A stretch of DNA of 64,000 bases from positions 1,852,273 to 1,916,272 of the forward strand of contig MNCI01016273.1 in the NCBI GenBank assembly GCA_015680685.1. The letters run 5' to 3'. The notes below the pieces were generated by a model. It saw nothing but the letters and a program-made list of their open reading frames with translations, made no database searches and was not told the origin of the DNA. The stretch comes from Gnetum montanum. Lineage: Eukaryota; Streptophyta; Gnetopsida; Gnetales; Gnetaceae. Below are positions 22,780 to 33,540 of the stretch, in pieces (positions within the stretch are counted from its first letter, which is position 1; every line of letters starts with the position of its first letter). Both the position numbers and the translations under genes were made by a program.

Positions 22780-23860
22780 TGTACTGGTTGTCCTAAGCTC
22801 ATGGAAAGGTTTGGTTTGGTGTATGTTGACTAACAATTTCTTGTCTGGTTCTCAAGTTTGTATATTGTCATGGCCCCTAAAGGAAAAGTTGCATAAATAA
22901 TATAAGGTCCTTCCCATAGTGTTTGAAATTTAGTATGTTGTGCCACGTGTGGGATTCTAGTATAGAACCTTATCTCCTGGTTAATATTTAACTTTCCTAT
23001 TTCTTATGTCATGACATTGTTTATTGAAGGCCTTGTGTAATTCGTTAGATGATAGGGTAGCTAATCAGTTTTCTTCTAGCAAGTTAAGGGTTACTAACCA
23101 TTGTTTCTATGGTAGATGAAGGTCAAGGTTGAGGTCACATGTCATGGATAGTGGGAAGCATTGGTAATTTATCGTACACTAACTCATAGTGAGAGTAGCC
23201 TATAGGGAGTTTCCATGTGGAGCACTATGCCCAAAGAGCATTGTTCAATTTAGTGCTCTAGTCTTGCCTAAACTTGCTAACAGTTCTTATCAATATCTTC
23301 ATAATCTCCCTGTTCGTGACTTCTACTTGACCGTTCTCTTGGGGGAGGTATGGTGTAGTCAATTTATGCTCAATCCCCAAGTTTTGCATTAATTTTTGAA
23401 AAGTTGCACTTGTGAAGTGGCTAACATTATCTAAAATAAGTGCACAAAGCACACCAAACATGTTTATAATTTGTTATTGAACAAATCGTGCAGCTATAGA
23501 TGATGTACAATTCTTAACAACAGCTACTTCTACCCGTGTAGTTAGGTAATCAATAGTAACAATGATATAGGCTTTTTTATTGGACATTGGTGTAATTGGC
23601 CCCATAAAATCAATTCCCCAAATGTCGAAGGGTTCTAACGGTTGGATCCATTGTTGTGGACCATCCATTCTAGTGGTCATTCTTCCATCACATTGATAGA
23701 ACTCACAAGATTGGACGAATTGATGGGCATCCCAAAACAATGTAGGCCAATAATATCTTGTAAGCAAGATTTTGATAGTCGTTCATCTCCTAGTGTAATG
23801 ACCCCCACAAGGACCCTCATGAGCATCTTGGAGAATTCACAATTGATCTATATCGGGAAC
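22780..23860 (-). pseudogene. A4 integrase, catalytic residues kept
   Basis: Minus strand. The zinc domain reads HEGPCGGHYT then YYWPTLFWDAHQFVQSCEFY (23710-23790). The core keeps all three acidic residues: IWGIDFMGPIT (first Asp, near 23610), ALILDNVSHFTS (second Asp, near 23430) and QENGQVEVTNREIM (Glu, near 23340). The frame changes between 23474 and 23461 and again after about 23258. A basic C-terminal tail follows (NLRTRQEIVSQHTPNQ, near 22860). The enzyme would be split into pieces, but it is the best integrase in the window. Confidence 0.87.
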
Positions 23861-25100
23861 ACACCATCGAACCAAGCCATCAACACACACTTTGTAATGT
23901 TGCCCATTGATTTTCATAAAGTACTTGGCTCAGTGAAGAAACTGTTGTTTCTTCTTAAGGTCTAACTCTTGCGGTATTTATTGGGTGAGAAGATAGGTAA
24001 GAATGCTACTATACCAGTTTGTCTCCATGGGTGATTGTTTATTCACTACACTAGCAAAGAGGAATTTATCAGAAAAATAATCAAAAATTAGATACTTGTC
24101 CTCTTTGTTGTCCCATAGCAACTAAGATAAATGATCAGCAACTACATTCTCGGTGCCTTTACGATTGATCATCATAAGATTGAACTCTTGTAAGATTACA
24201 AGCCATCATATGATATGAGGGCTTACCATTGGCTTATTCATGAGGAACCTGATTGCACTATGATTTGTATGTATATATAGTTTATATCACAATACATAGT
24301 GTCTAAAATTTTCTAATGCAAACACTATAGCCATTAATTCTTTCTCTATGGAAGTGTAGTTAAGTTTTGCACTAGCGATACTTCTACTTGCATAGTGGAT
24401 GTAATAAGGATGTTTCTAGTCATCTAACTATGTAAGTATGGCTCCTAAGGCATAGGTGGATGCATCATTCATGATATGGAATGGTTTGGACCAGTCAAGA
24501 GCTTGTAGAATGGGTGTTTCTACTACCTTCTATTTTAGAGTTTGGAAAGCTAATTCACATTCCCTCATCCACTTGAAAGGTACATCCATTTCGTTAATTC
24601 CACAAATGGTTTGACAACCTTTGAAAAGTTATTAATAAATATCCTATAGTAGCCAATATGTCCAAGGAATGACTAAATATCTTTGATAGTTTCTGGTTGA
24701 TGGATAATTCCTTTGATAACTTTGCTGTTCTCGGGGTCTACCTATATCCTTGTTTGTGAGATTTTGTGCCCTAGTACTACTCCCTCTTGGACCATCAAAT
24801 GGCTTTTCTGCTAGTTGAGCCTCAAATTGGTTTCTACACATCTTCTTAACATTTGCTCTAACTGGTCCAAGGCTTGATCAACGTTTGCTCTATAGGTGGA
24901 GAAATCGTCCATAAAAACTCCTACACCATTTCCTATCTATTGTTGGAAGATGCTTAGAACTAGTCCTTTTACCTTCAGTAGTTCTTTTTCCTATTGAGGA
25001 GCAAGCTTAGCATTGATAATTACTAGTTTTCCATTTTTAGGGAATGTGTATTCCATACTAGTGGGCAATGGTTTCAGCTCGAGGGGCTCCTTCTTAAATT
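23861..25100 (-). pseudogene. A4 RT (centre deleted) and RNase H
   Basis: Minus strand. KLVIINAKLAPQ (25030-24995) is the pre-RT linker. The sequence then jumps near 24968 directly to SIFQQ-IGNGVGVFMDDFSTY (24960-24905), skipping about 510 bp that A3 has at 41192-41701, i.e. the RT fingers and most of the palm. VFMDDF is the catalytic box. The thumb (VVLGHKISQTRIQVDPE, FLGHIGYYR) and RNase H (MNDASTYALGAIL-like region near 24460, TENVVADHLS near 24130) follow with stops. Confidence 0.82.
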
Positions 25101-25377
25101 TCTTAGGGATTTCCAACTTCCCCTAGTTAACATTTTCAAGGTTAAGACTTGGAAGTTGGTGGTGGACTTTCTCTAATGCATCTATGCTATCGATGTAAGC
25201 ACAAGTCAAACCCTTAGTTGGTTCCATGCATATGAATGAACTACTTTCTTGGTCAACTATCAGCCATTGGGTGCCTTCCTATCATGTGGATACTACATAT
25301 AGGCATCTTTGTATGTTGATCACTTGTGCACATTAATTGCATGTAGGAAATGTTAAACCTTGCACAAACCATGACCT

Positions 25378-25900
25378 CTACACGTAATTACACCCTGTGT
25401 CACTGTATGCGATGCATAAAACTTTCTTCTTCTTGATCTTTCCTAATGTATTTTTCTTTGAAATTTCTAGGGAAAGATTGTGGATTCCTAGGCATGCATC
25501 AATGGTTCTTAGCCTTGCTCTTCCCATTATGATTGGGAATTTCCCCTTACTGTTGTTCACTTGAATCACTAGGAAGTCAGCTGGGTACAACCACCCACAA
25601 AAAGTGATAACAATGTCTTCCACCTATCCCAATGGGATAGTGATGGACTAGTCAACCAACTCTAGATGGATGTTTCTCATTTTCAATGGAGGCAGGTTCC
25701 AGGCCTTGTACATTTCTTGAGAAATCAAGTTGACACCAGAACCTAAATCCAAAAGAGCCTTGCATAGCGCATTTCCACTGATTTGTAAGTATATCAGAGG
25801 ACTCCCATGATCAAAGAATTTCTTGGGAAGATGACCGGCTTTGATCCAATTAGTGATAACATGTGTTAGCATGACCGTATGTATTGATTATGGTGGTTGA
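25378..25900 (-). pseudogene. A4 aspartic protease
   Basis: Minus strand, 25872-25648 and 25623-25378, separated by one stop. The active-site region reads ALLDLGSGVNLISQEMYKAW; DLG replaces D-S-G as in A1. The flap block GKFPIIMGRARLRTIDACLG is at about 25535-25475. Upstream TNWIKAGHLPKKFFDHGSPL is shared with A1 and A3. Confidence 0.85.
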
Positions 25901-25999
25901 GTAGAAGGAGGCTCTAATGTTTTAATTGATACTGAGGTGTCTAAGGAATTAGCCACTTGTGATTGCAAGGGCTTGGTTAGTCTATTGGTTCAAAAGAAA

Positions 26000-28442
26000 G
26001 GTCTTTTCTTCATGTGGTTGTTGGAACCAATATTAGGTTGAGAGTTAACAGCCCTTGTGGCATTACGTTGCTACAGCTAGGTAGGGATTTCACCCTGCAT
26101 AACTAGAGCAAGTGGTAGTGGAGCTATTGGTGGAAGAGATGAAGTCGGATGAGAAGGATGATATCCTTAGAGAATATCACCCCTAGAAGAGGGAGTCCCA
26201 TAATACTTGCGGGCTTTGTAGTGAGGTTGAGGAGTGATGTGACCAATAGAGTCACATAGGGAGATTTCCTGCTACACATAATATCCATACAGGTCAGGTT
26301 GCCAGTAAGGATATTGTTGCCTTGGTGGTGGTATTACCCATGATTGTGGCTGCTACCACTGTTGATATTGCTTAGTAAATTATGGTGGAATTCCACTTGG
26401 ATAATATGTTAAGGGTTGGTGAAATTACCTTAGGTTACCTTGAGGATAAGGTAACCTTTGGGGTGTTTTCCTTTTGTTTAATCATGTGTTGAGTGCATAC
26501 ACACTAGACTCCTGTAGATGTGAGATTACAAGACAACATCCCTTAGGATGCTCATATTGACATATCTCACATCCACTATCATTATCTATTTCCGAATCTA
26601 CAACCTCTTCAATGATGGCAACTTTGTCATTACCCTTGCTACGTGCATGTTCAGCCTCTTTCTTTTATCTTTTCTCATTACCTTGCTCTCTAAACTCTAC
26701 TATTTTAAGAATAGTTTGAAATCTATTGTCTAGGGAATCCCACATTTGGTCTACCTTTTCCAAAACATCTGATGTCATCTTTTGGATAGGAAAAGTTTGC
26801 TTATTCATCATCTCTTCAAGTGGTGACTCTTCTTCATCCTCACAAAATCTTACTCTTCTCTTCTTGATGGAAGGATCTTAGTTATACTCTTCTACATTTT
26901 CTCTCTTCTATAGCTCAACTTCTTCCTTAGCAACTTGCTCCAATAGTCTTTGAATTTGATGGAACCTAAGCTCGGATAGTCTTCCTTGGGCATAATTCAC
27001 AAGGGTTCTTCTCATTTCATGCCTAAGCCCATCCATGAGATGGTGCAGTTGATCCCTTTACAAATAACCATGGCTAGGAAAATGGTGTAACAGTGCATAA
27101 TATTGGCCCATGGCAACATTCAAGGGTTCATGTCCTCTTTGTTTCCAGCCTTGGATTTACTTTCGCAAGTTAGACACTCGGGAGTATGTTTGGTACTTGC
27201 AATTAAATAGTTCTAACATAGTACTCCACCTACAAATGGATTCCAGTTCTAAATACTGTTACCAGCTTTTTGCTTCTTTAACTAGTGTCTGTGGAAACAA
27301 CTTAAGTTTTTTCCATTCGTTCTCTATATTTTGTAAGACACATGCATCATGGAATGGTTGTAAGTGATTCTAAGGATCAGCATTGTATCCCCCTTCAAAT
27401 TGTGGGATATTGTTCATATCTAATCTCTTGATCCTACTATCTTTTTGATGCCTTGTTGGAATTCTAACAACGTTAGTTATGTCCAACATACTTCAAGTAG
27501 CAAGTAGGGGTTCATTGTGATCATCTCATCCATGGCATCTATGATGCCTATATTATTCCCTACTCTCCCTTCTTTTATGTCATGACTCTCTACAATGACC
27601 TCGTCCCCTTTTTTTGTTGTTTCATCTATGACTTCCACTTTCCCTACCTTTATCCCCATGGTATTTTTTGTTATGAATTCATCCAAATACTGAAGGGGAG
27701 GATGAAGGAGATGATGAAGATGAAGAAGAAGGAGAACAGTCACCATGATGGTGTCTGCTACCTTCTCTTCTGTGGTCTTACCCTTGATCACAATTGTGAC
27801 ATCTTTATCATGAGTTCGTGTCCCTTTTTTAGATACTTTGTGCCTATGGGTATTAGAACCTAGGTTATGAATAGTGGAATGAAGGTTTCGGTACACAACC
27901 CCTTGGCCAAAGCCGAGGGGAGGAACATCATTATGTGGGCGATTGCCTGAGGTAGGTTCACCACCCTCATTTTCACTTAAGACATGTAGGACATCCTGTG
28001 ACCACTTACCCTTCAAAGACTTATGATGTCTCTTCCATTTCAAATTCCTTTCATGTTGTGCCTCTATGGGATGGTATTCTCTTGAGTCATGGTATTGCAC
28101 AACATATTCTGCATGTAAGTGCAGCATGCCAATTCGTGTGAGGGCATGAAGAAGCATGCTTGGGGCTGAATGATCGGGAGGTAACACTATGTTACCTTCT
28201 GAGTGTTGCCAACATAGTTGTTCATCTTAATAGAGGATAAAGGTGAATTCTAGTATATACTCATCAGGATGAATATATACCACTCGAACTTGTTGAGGGA
28301 GTAGTGGATCAATGTCATGTGTATTACACCACCGATTGTTTCCTGTTTTAGACCTAGGCGGTGAGGCACTTTTGTACAAAGAAGGAGACATACTTGTTTG
28401 TTTAGTGTGAAATGTATTCTTGTTTATTATTTTCTCAACCAA
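26000..28442 (-). pseudogene. A4 gag, decayed
   Basis: Minus strand. The likely start is MSPSLYKSASPPRSKTGNNR at 28391 (an in-frame ATG also at 28442). One stop near 28227 separates this from a 236-codon open stretch, 28187-27477, whose first part is gag (HDSREYHPIEAQHERNLKWK) and whose last part has shifted out of frame in a simple Ser/Pro-His region. Capsid similarity continues at 27400-26950 in other frames. A Cys-His cluster lies near 26575-26540, then a Pro/Gln-rich tail to about 26050. It cannot make a full Gag. Confidence 0.8.
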
Positions 28443-28510
28443 CCCTAAGGGTTCATTCCAATGATGTGAATGATTTCCTATATTCTAGTTAGTGCACAAA
28501 CAACTAAGTT

Positions 28511-28526
28511 CCTGGAAACAGCGCCA
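28511..28526 (-). other. Primer-binding site of A4 (tRNA-Asp type)
   Basis: Minus strand TGGCGCTGTTTCCAGG follows the 5' LTR after one base. It resembles TGGCGCCGTTGCCGGG, the complement of the tRNA-Asp 3' end commonly used by Athila and Tat elements, with a few mutations. Confidence 0.78.
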
Positions 28527-28527
28527 A

Positions 28528-29409
28528 TGATGAGTGGCAAGGTACCCCTACACTCAACCATACGAATATGAGCATTTCAAGCATGATCTGGTCAAATTTC
28601 AAGGACTAAGTGCATATGTGCCCTTTTGGAACAAGGACGAGTTGGTTGATCATTGTCTTCCCAAGCTTACTTTTATGTCACAATTGTATGGTTAAGTAAA
28701 TTTAAGGCATATGATTTTTATAGCTTTTATGTTTTTTAGTCCTGTGCTTGTAGGAAAGGAGAGAGGTAACTAAGTGACTAATTTAACTTAACTACTTATT
28801 AACTATGTTCTAACTACTCCTAACACCAACATCCATTCCCACTTTCCGTACACATCCTAAACAAGTGCATCACTACTAGGATTACCAAACGCTAATCGTT
28901 ACTAGGTTACCAGGCGTTACACGCATGCTCGAAGTGGTCATGCTTGTGTAATTTAATGATTTTCGTAATTGATCAAAATGAATTTTTTTGCTAATAACAG
29001 AAATGTAAAGTGCATAAAATAAAATAAAATAAAATAAATTCATAAGAAAATAAAATAAAAGAAATGCATAAGAAAATAGATCTCAAGTGTTGCAAGGATG
29101 AATTGAAGAGCTCATCTTTATTGCCGTACACAAGGTGTGCTCAAGTACATAATGCTCGAATAAAGATCCATCCATACTTAGACCTCCTACTACAAGCACT
29201 TGAAAAATACTCTAACTTTCAAACAGACTACAAGAGTTTCGCTACTTGACTACTAGAAGACTTCTTCCCAATTGTGTGCTTGGGCACTATATTTATAGGC
29301 TTTGGAGCAACTACTCTAATAATTAGAGTAACCACTCTAATAATTAGAGTAACCACTCTAATAATTATAATAACTACTAAAATAAATGCTAGATTAACTG
29401 CTCTCATCA
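28528..29409 (-). repeat. 5' LTR of A4
   Basis: 882 bp; on the plus strand TGATGAGTGG to CTCTCATCA. Its U3 has three tandem units of about 21 bp (CTCTAATAATTAGAGTAACC), each a near-palindrome, at about 29312-29368. TATA-like CTATATTTATAGG lies at 29288-29300 (minus CCTATAAATATAG). Confidence 0.92.
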
Positions 29410-30113
29410 AACATTGTCACAAAAGTTAAACAAAATTTGCAACCTACCCAAGATAAATATAAAGGATATGCAGATCAACATCACCTTAAAAATGAATTCC
29501 AAGTAGGTGATAAAGTATTATTGAAAGTAAAACTTCCCTCAAGTTCTCTTAAATTGGAAAAATATACTAAATTATCACCTATATTTTGTGGACCTTTTGA
29601 AATTTCTGAAAGAATTAACAAGGTAGCATATCAGTTGAATCTTCCAACAACCTTAAAAATTCATCTAGTTTTTCATGTGAGCTTGCTAAAGAAATTTCAT
29701 GAAAATGATGTACCATATGTGTTAGATTGGAATACATTGTCATTACAATATAACATTAGTTTTGAAGTTAAACCCATTGCTATTAAGGACCAATGACCCA
29801 AGAAATTATGAAATAAAACTATCAGTGAAGTACTTGTTTAATGGTCAAATTGTGATCAATAGACTTGGGAAAATAGGGAGTTTATTTTAAATACTTACCC
29901 TCAAATTTTTGAGCATCATGATATTGAATGATAAATTATATTTATTATGGACATAATAAATTATGTATTATAATTTTTTTATCTTTCATTTGTATAGATG
30001 ATAATGAGGAAAATAAAGGAACTGAAGCTGAGGAGCATAATGATGAAGCAAAAGCTCAATAGTTGGATATAGAGGAAGCACTCGAGGACAAGCTAGATGC
30101 CTAATCGGGGTAG
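29410..30113 (+). pseudogene. B integrase C-terminus and chromodomain
   Basis: Continues the integrase cut at 19965. The open frame at about 29437-29796 reads [40 protein letters not shown], and [15 protein letters not shown], the usual integrase C-terminal and linker sequence. A chromodomain follows at about 29760-29930: KTISEVLV-WSNCDQ-TWEN-EFIL with two stops. The chromodomain is thought to direct insertion to heterochromatin. An acidic tail (EENKGTEAEEHNDEAKAQ) precedes the stops near 30060-30115. Confidence 0.87.
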
Positions 30114-30625
30114 ATTGTAATGTTCTATCCCTTGTTAAGGGTGGAAACAATTGTAAATAATGTAATTAACCTTCAAATGGAGGGGCACCGCATTATGAGG
30201 GGCTATAATTATTCATGTATCCCTTGGGAAAGGGTTTGACATATGCTATTTAAGACCAAGGTTAGAGGTCATGCTAGGCATGGAATTGTAGAGCCAGGAA
30301 AGGCAAGTAATAGAAGATAGGTTAAGCAAGATAAAAAGGGACTGATCACCCCTTTGGCAAGATAGCCTAACCATGGTGGCAATGTCAGATTGCCTTTAAG
30401 GCTTAAGTGGCATAGGAAGATAACCCAAAGGACATTACAGTACTATGTTTTATTAATAAAATCTTTCCATTTTTCTTTGTTTCATTCTTTAGTATTAATT
30501 ACTTATTTACAAGTTAATTCATTTATTAAATATTTATAATTTTTTTAGTATATTATCTAAGGAAATAGTGAATGTAATAAATTAAGTATTCATACTTTTA
30601 CAACGTTTTGGAATGGGATGTCACA
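30101..30625 (+). repeat. Polypurine tract and 3' LTR of B
   Basis: The polypurine tract TCGGGGTAGA (30105-30114) precedes the LTR, which runs 30116-30625 (510 bp) from TGTAATGTTCTATCCC to GGGATGTCACA. A TATA-like TATTTAAGA lies near 30248. The last 296 bp match the truncated 5' LTR at 11656-11949. Confidence 0.9.
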
Positions 30626-30662
30626 ATTTACCTTGGATGATGGTTTGTGTTGATACTAATTA

Positions 30663-31094
30663 TGATATCCCATTCCAAAATATCAAGCAAACATCAAAGA
30701 TACATTACATTCAATATTATTTATACTAAAAACAATAGGAAAATACAAAAGGAAATGAAAAGGAATTACATTAATGAGGAAATGTGAAAATAAATGAGTA
30801 TATTTGGGATCATGCTCTTAAGGTTCTTTAGGGTTATTTTCCATCAACATCTATGCCTTACAGGTAATCTATCACTACCACTATAGTTAGGACTAAACCT
30901 ATCTAAGAAGAAATGGTCAATCCTCTTTAGTCTCACTTTATGCTAACAAGTATAAATACTTTAGGTCAAACCTCCAATAGGTACCACAAGATACATGCTC
31001 ATTATTATAATATTCTCTTTCATTAAGTATCTTATTACAATAATTGCAACATCTTGTTACAACATGACACCATATTTGTTATAGAATAATATCA
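30663..31094 (-). repeat. Solo LTR related to B, minus strand
   Basis: On the plus strand it starts TGATATCCCATTCC and ends about ATAATATCA. Read on the minus strand, several blocks match the B LTR in order: CTAACTATAGTGGTAGTGATAG versus the CTAACCATGGTGGCAATG block, GCATAGATGTTGATGG versus the GGCATAGGAAGA block, and the terminal GGAATGGGATATC. It is much more diverged than the two B LTRs are from each other. No internal sequence accompanies it. The right end is approximate. Confidence 0.6.
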
Positions 31095-31221
31095 TCTAAA
31101 AATAGGGATGTGAAATTTGAGTTATAACTTCTACTATTTTTGTAAGATCTCCCTTTTTGGCTTCTTCTTTTAATTATCAATAATGAAAATGGATGGTTCC
31201 TTTTGAAAGTCTCTTCAACTT

Positions 31222-31815
31222 GTTGTTCTTTACTTTATTTGAATACTTCAATGTTTAGTTATGTTTTAATAGAAAAATCATAACTATGATATTTCTTTAG
31301 GAGTTAAATATCAAATTTTGAAAGATGTCATTGTAGGAGATTGGGCTACTAATTCTTATAGATGTTATACTACTTGGAACAAGTTTAGTATCACTACAAT
31401 TTTCTATGTGTGCATGATAGATGGATTACATGTAACGAGGTCACTTGCCTCTATGGTTTAAATATAAAAGAAAAAAAAATATTTTGAAAAATATTTAAAT
31501 TTGATAATAGTTTGCATCAAGATTTTTTTGATACTTTTTAAACAGATGGAAAATATTTTTTTTCTATTAACTCCAAAGTTACATATAAGATTATTATAAA
31601 GAATGATTTTATTTATAAAAACTTTAATAAGATGAAGAACATGCAATTATCATTATACTTTTAAATGAGAAAAGTAAAAGATATTTCGATAGCACCTACC
31701 TTTCAAAAAATTTATATTTTTTATGCTATCTTATTCATCTTGCTATTAGAACTCATCTTAAACATATGATAATTGTTTCTTCTAAATGTGTTCTTTATAA
31801 AAGTAAATACTCTTT
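31222..31815 (+). pseudogene. LINE ORF2 C-terminal fragment (copy a)
   Basis: This aligns, with many small changes, to 50300-50880 of the interrupted LINE (e.g. CATGATAGATG-ATTAC, TATTACAAAGAATGATTTTA versions in both). It encodes the region after RT leading to the zf-RVT zinc-binding segment of L1-type ORF2 in broken frames. At about 31815 it stops aligning and an N-terminal-to-RT LINE segment begins, so it is a separate copy. Confidence 0.65.
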
Positions 31816-32318
31816 ATAAAACCTCCTCTTAGAATAGTATACATTGAGCACATAGCTTAGACATATCATAAAACTCAAAGGGAAGACCAAAATTCCTTTA
31901 ATTTTAAAACTCAAAAAACCTTGGCCAAAGCTCATTATGCTAAATAATGTTGAGATACTTTTGAAGCCAAAAGTGTTCTCACTAAAAGTTGCATGGGCTA
32001 GCTAAACATTAAAGATGAACCTTGCAAGTAATTTTTAAAATTTTCAGAAGAAAAGAATCAAGTACCTAAACTATAATTATTTTATATTAATAATTGCATC
32101 ATTAAAGATCCTAAGACTATTAAAAATTTCTTGGAAAATCATTTTTCTTCTATTTTTTCTTCTAAAAGTTTTAACAAGGAATACTTCAAGGCCTTTAGTA
32201 TGCATATTCCTCATCTTATTACAAAAGTTCATCAAAGTATTCTTGAAGAGAAAATAATAGTAGGATAAATCAAGTAGCAACCTTTAGTTTAATAAATGGT
32301 AAAGCTCTAGGTTTTGAT
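31816..32318 (+). pseudogene. LINE ORF2 copy b, part 1 (before and into RT)
   Basis: Frames broken by stops encode the linker before RT and its start: DPKTIKNFLENHFSSIFSSK near 32110-32170, HIPHLITKVHQSILEE near 32200-32250, and finally NGKALGFD at 32295-32318. That motif (usually KSPGPDGF) continues after the copia insertion as GFPIEFFRKH at 45317. This shows the copia element interrupted an existing LINE. The start near 31816 may be a 5' truncation, as is usual for LINE insertions. Confidence 0.75.
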
Positions 32319-32709
32319 TGTTGGCCATAGTTATCATGATAAATCTAGGCCATGGTTATCATAATAAAATTAGGCTATGGTTACTAAAATAGTGGGTCAT
32401 TCATTACTTATTTAAGGGCCCCTTCACCAATATAAAAGCAACCTCCCTCACCTCAATTCAAATCCATCACATATATCCCCTTTTCATCCCACTCTTACAT
32501 TCTTCTTCTATTGCATGAGAGAGAGGCTTCTTCTTGTTCTCTCATTGTGCTGAAGAGAGAAGGTTGTTATCCCCATTTTTGATAATAAGATCCTTCTACA
32601 TTTTCCCGTGGTTTTTTTTTTCACTTTGGGATTTTTCCATGTAAAATATTCATGTCTATTGCTCTTTATTTTCATCTCATTTCATATTATGCTAGCAAAT
32701 ATACTAACA
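32319..32709 (+). repeat. 5' LTR of copia element
   Basis: 391 bp, TGTTGGCCATAG to ATACTAACA. It matches 44928-45314 plus the seven bases at 36752-36758. The TATA-like ACCAATATAAAAGC lies near 32430. Confidence 0.92.
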
Positions 32710-32710
32710 A

Positions 32711-32723
32711 TGGTATCAAAGCC
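32711..32723 (+). other. Primer-binding site of copia element
   Basis: TGGTATCAAAGCC, one change from the initiator-Met site TGGTATCAGAGCC, one base after the 5' LTR. Confidence 0.88.
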
Positions 32724-32774
32724 ACATTCATAGTCCATGGAAGTGTTGTAGATCATGCATAAAAATTTTACAAA

Positions 32775-33540
32775 ATGGATAGTAAATACAAAATAGAGAA
32801 GTTCAATGCAAGCAACTTCACATTGTGGAAAATGAAGATACAGGCAATTTTTCAAAAAGATAATTTCTTGGCAACTATTGGAGAAGGGCCACAGGAGGTC
32901 ACGGATGATGAAAAGTGGAACGAAATAGATGGTAATGCTATTGCCAATTTATAATTGGCACTAGCAAATGGGGTTCTTTCAAGTATTTCAGAAAAGAAGA
33001 TGGTGAAGGAAATATGGGACACTCTAATAAAGTTGTATGAGGCTAAATCACTTCACAACAAAATCTTCTTGAAGAGAAGACTTTACACTCTTTGTATGGC
33101 AGAAGTTTCATCTGTAACTGACCATATAAACATACTAAATACTTTCTTTTCTCAACTCACATTGTTGAGTTATAAAGTAGATGTAGGTGAACGTGTAGAA
33201 ATTCTATTTTAAAGTCTACCTAATTCATATGATCAACTCATCATTAACTTGACCAATAATGTCCTTACGGATGATCTTGTCTTCAACAAGGTTGTAGCTA
33301 TGGTTCTTAAAGAAGAAACTCAGTGCAAGAACAAGGATGATAGGTTGGTAAACAAGGTGGAGGCCTTACCAATGATGAGAGGGAGATCCATGGAATGTGA
33401 TCCCAATTGGAATCAAATTCATGGTAGATCCAAGTCAATAAGTAAAAAATAAAAACATTAATTTCTACAACTATGCAAGAGAGGACACTTGAAGAAGGAG
33501 TGTTGGAAGAAGAAGAGTAATGAAAAGAATCCTAAAGGGA
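32775..33540 (+). pseudogene. Copia gag, decayed
   Basis: The start MDSKYKIEKFNASNFTLWKM is typical of Tork-type copia Gag; the first stop is after 59 codons (CAA-to-TAA likely at 32952). The UBN2-type core continues at 32955-33212 (WDTLIKLYEAKSLHNKIFLK). The zinc knuckle near 33458-33505 reads LCKRGHLKKEC and has lost its first Cys. Three stops prevent a full Gag. Confidence 0.87.

Larger units (their letters stand above)
19966..29409 (-). mobile_element. Athila element A4 inserted in chromovirus B
   Basis: This Athila-lineage Ty3/gypsy element has two LTRs (3' LTR 19966-20816; 5' LTR 28528-29409) and perfect 5-bp target duplications AACAT (19961-19965, 29410-29414). Read on the minus strand the order is 5' LTR, primer-binding site, gag, protease, RT, RNase H, integrase, 3' non-coding tract, polypurine tract, 3' LTR. 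It is the only Athila copy here that keeps integrase, but the centre of RT is deleted near 24968. Length is 9444 bp. Confidence 0.93.
11656..30625 (+). mobile_element. Chromovirus B (Ty3/gypsy), interrupted by A4
   Basis: A Ty3/gypsy element with 5' LTR remnant, initiator-Met primer-binding site, a 4 kb leader, gag, protease, RT, RNase H, integrase, chromodomain, polypurine tract and 3' LTR (30116-30625). The chromodomain at the integrase end places it among chromoviruses. Athila element A4 is inserted at 19966, splitting integrase; the coding sequence resumes at 29410. Without A4 the element is about 9.5 kb. Most domains have stops or frameshifts. The two LTRs differ at roughly one base in ten by eye, so the insertion is old. 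Its left target duplication is lost because the 5' LTR is truncated. Confidence 0.88.

Noticed and set aside
27582-27863. Plus-strand open frame opposite A4 gag
   Set aside because: It is the antisense shadow of the low-complexity Ser/Pro-His part of gag on the minus strand and has no independent support.
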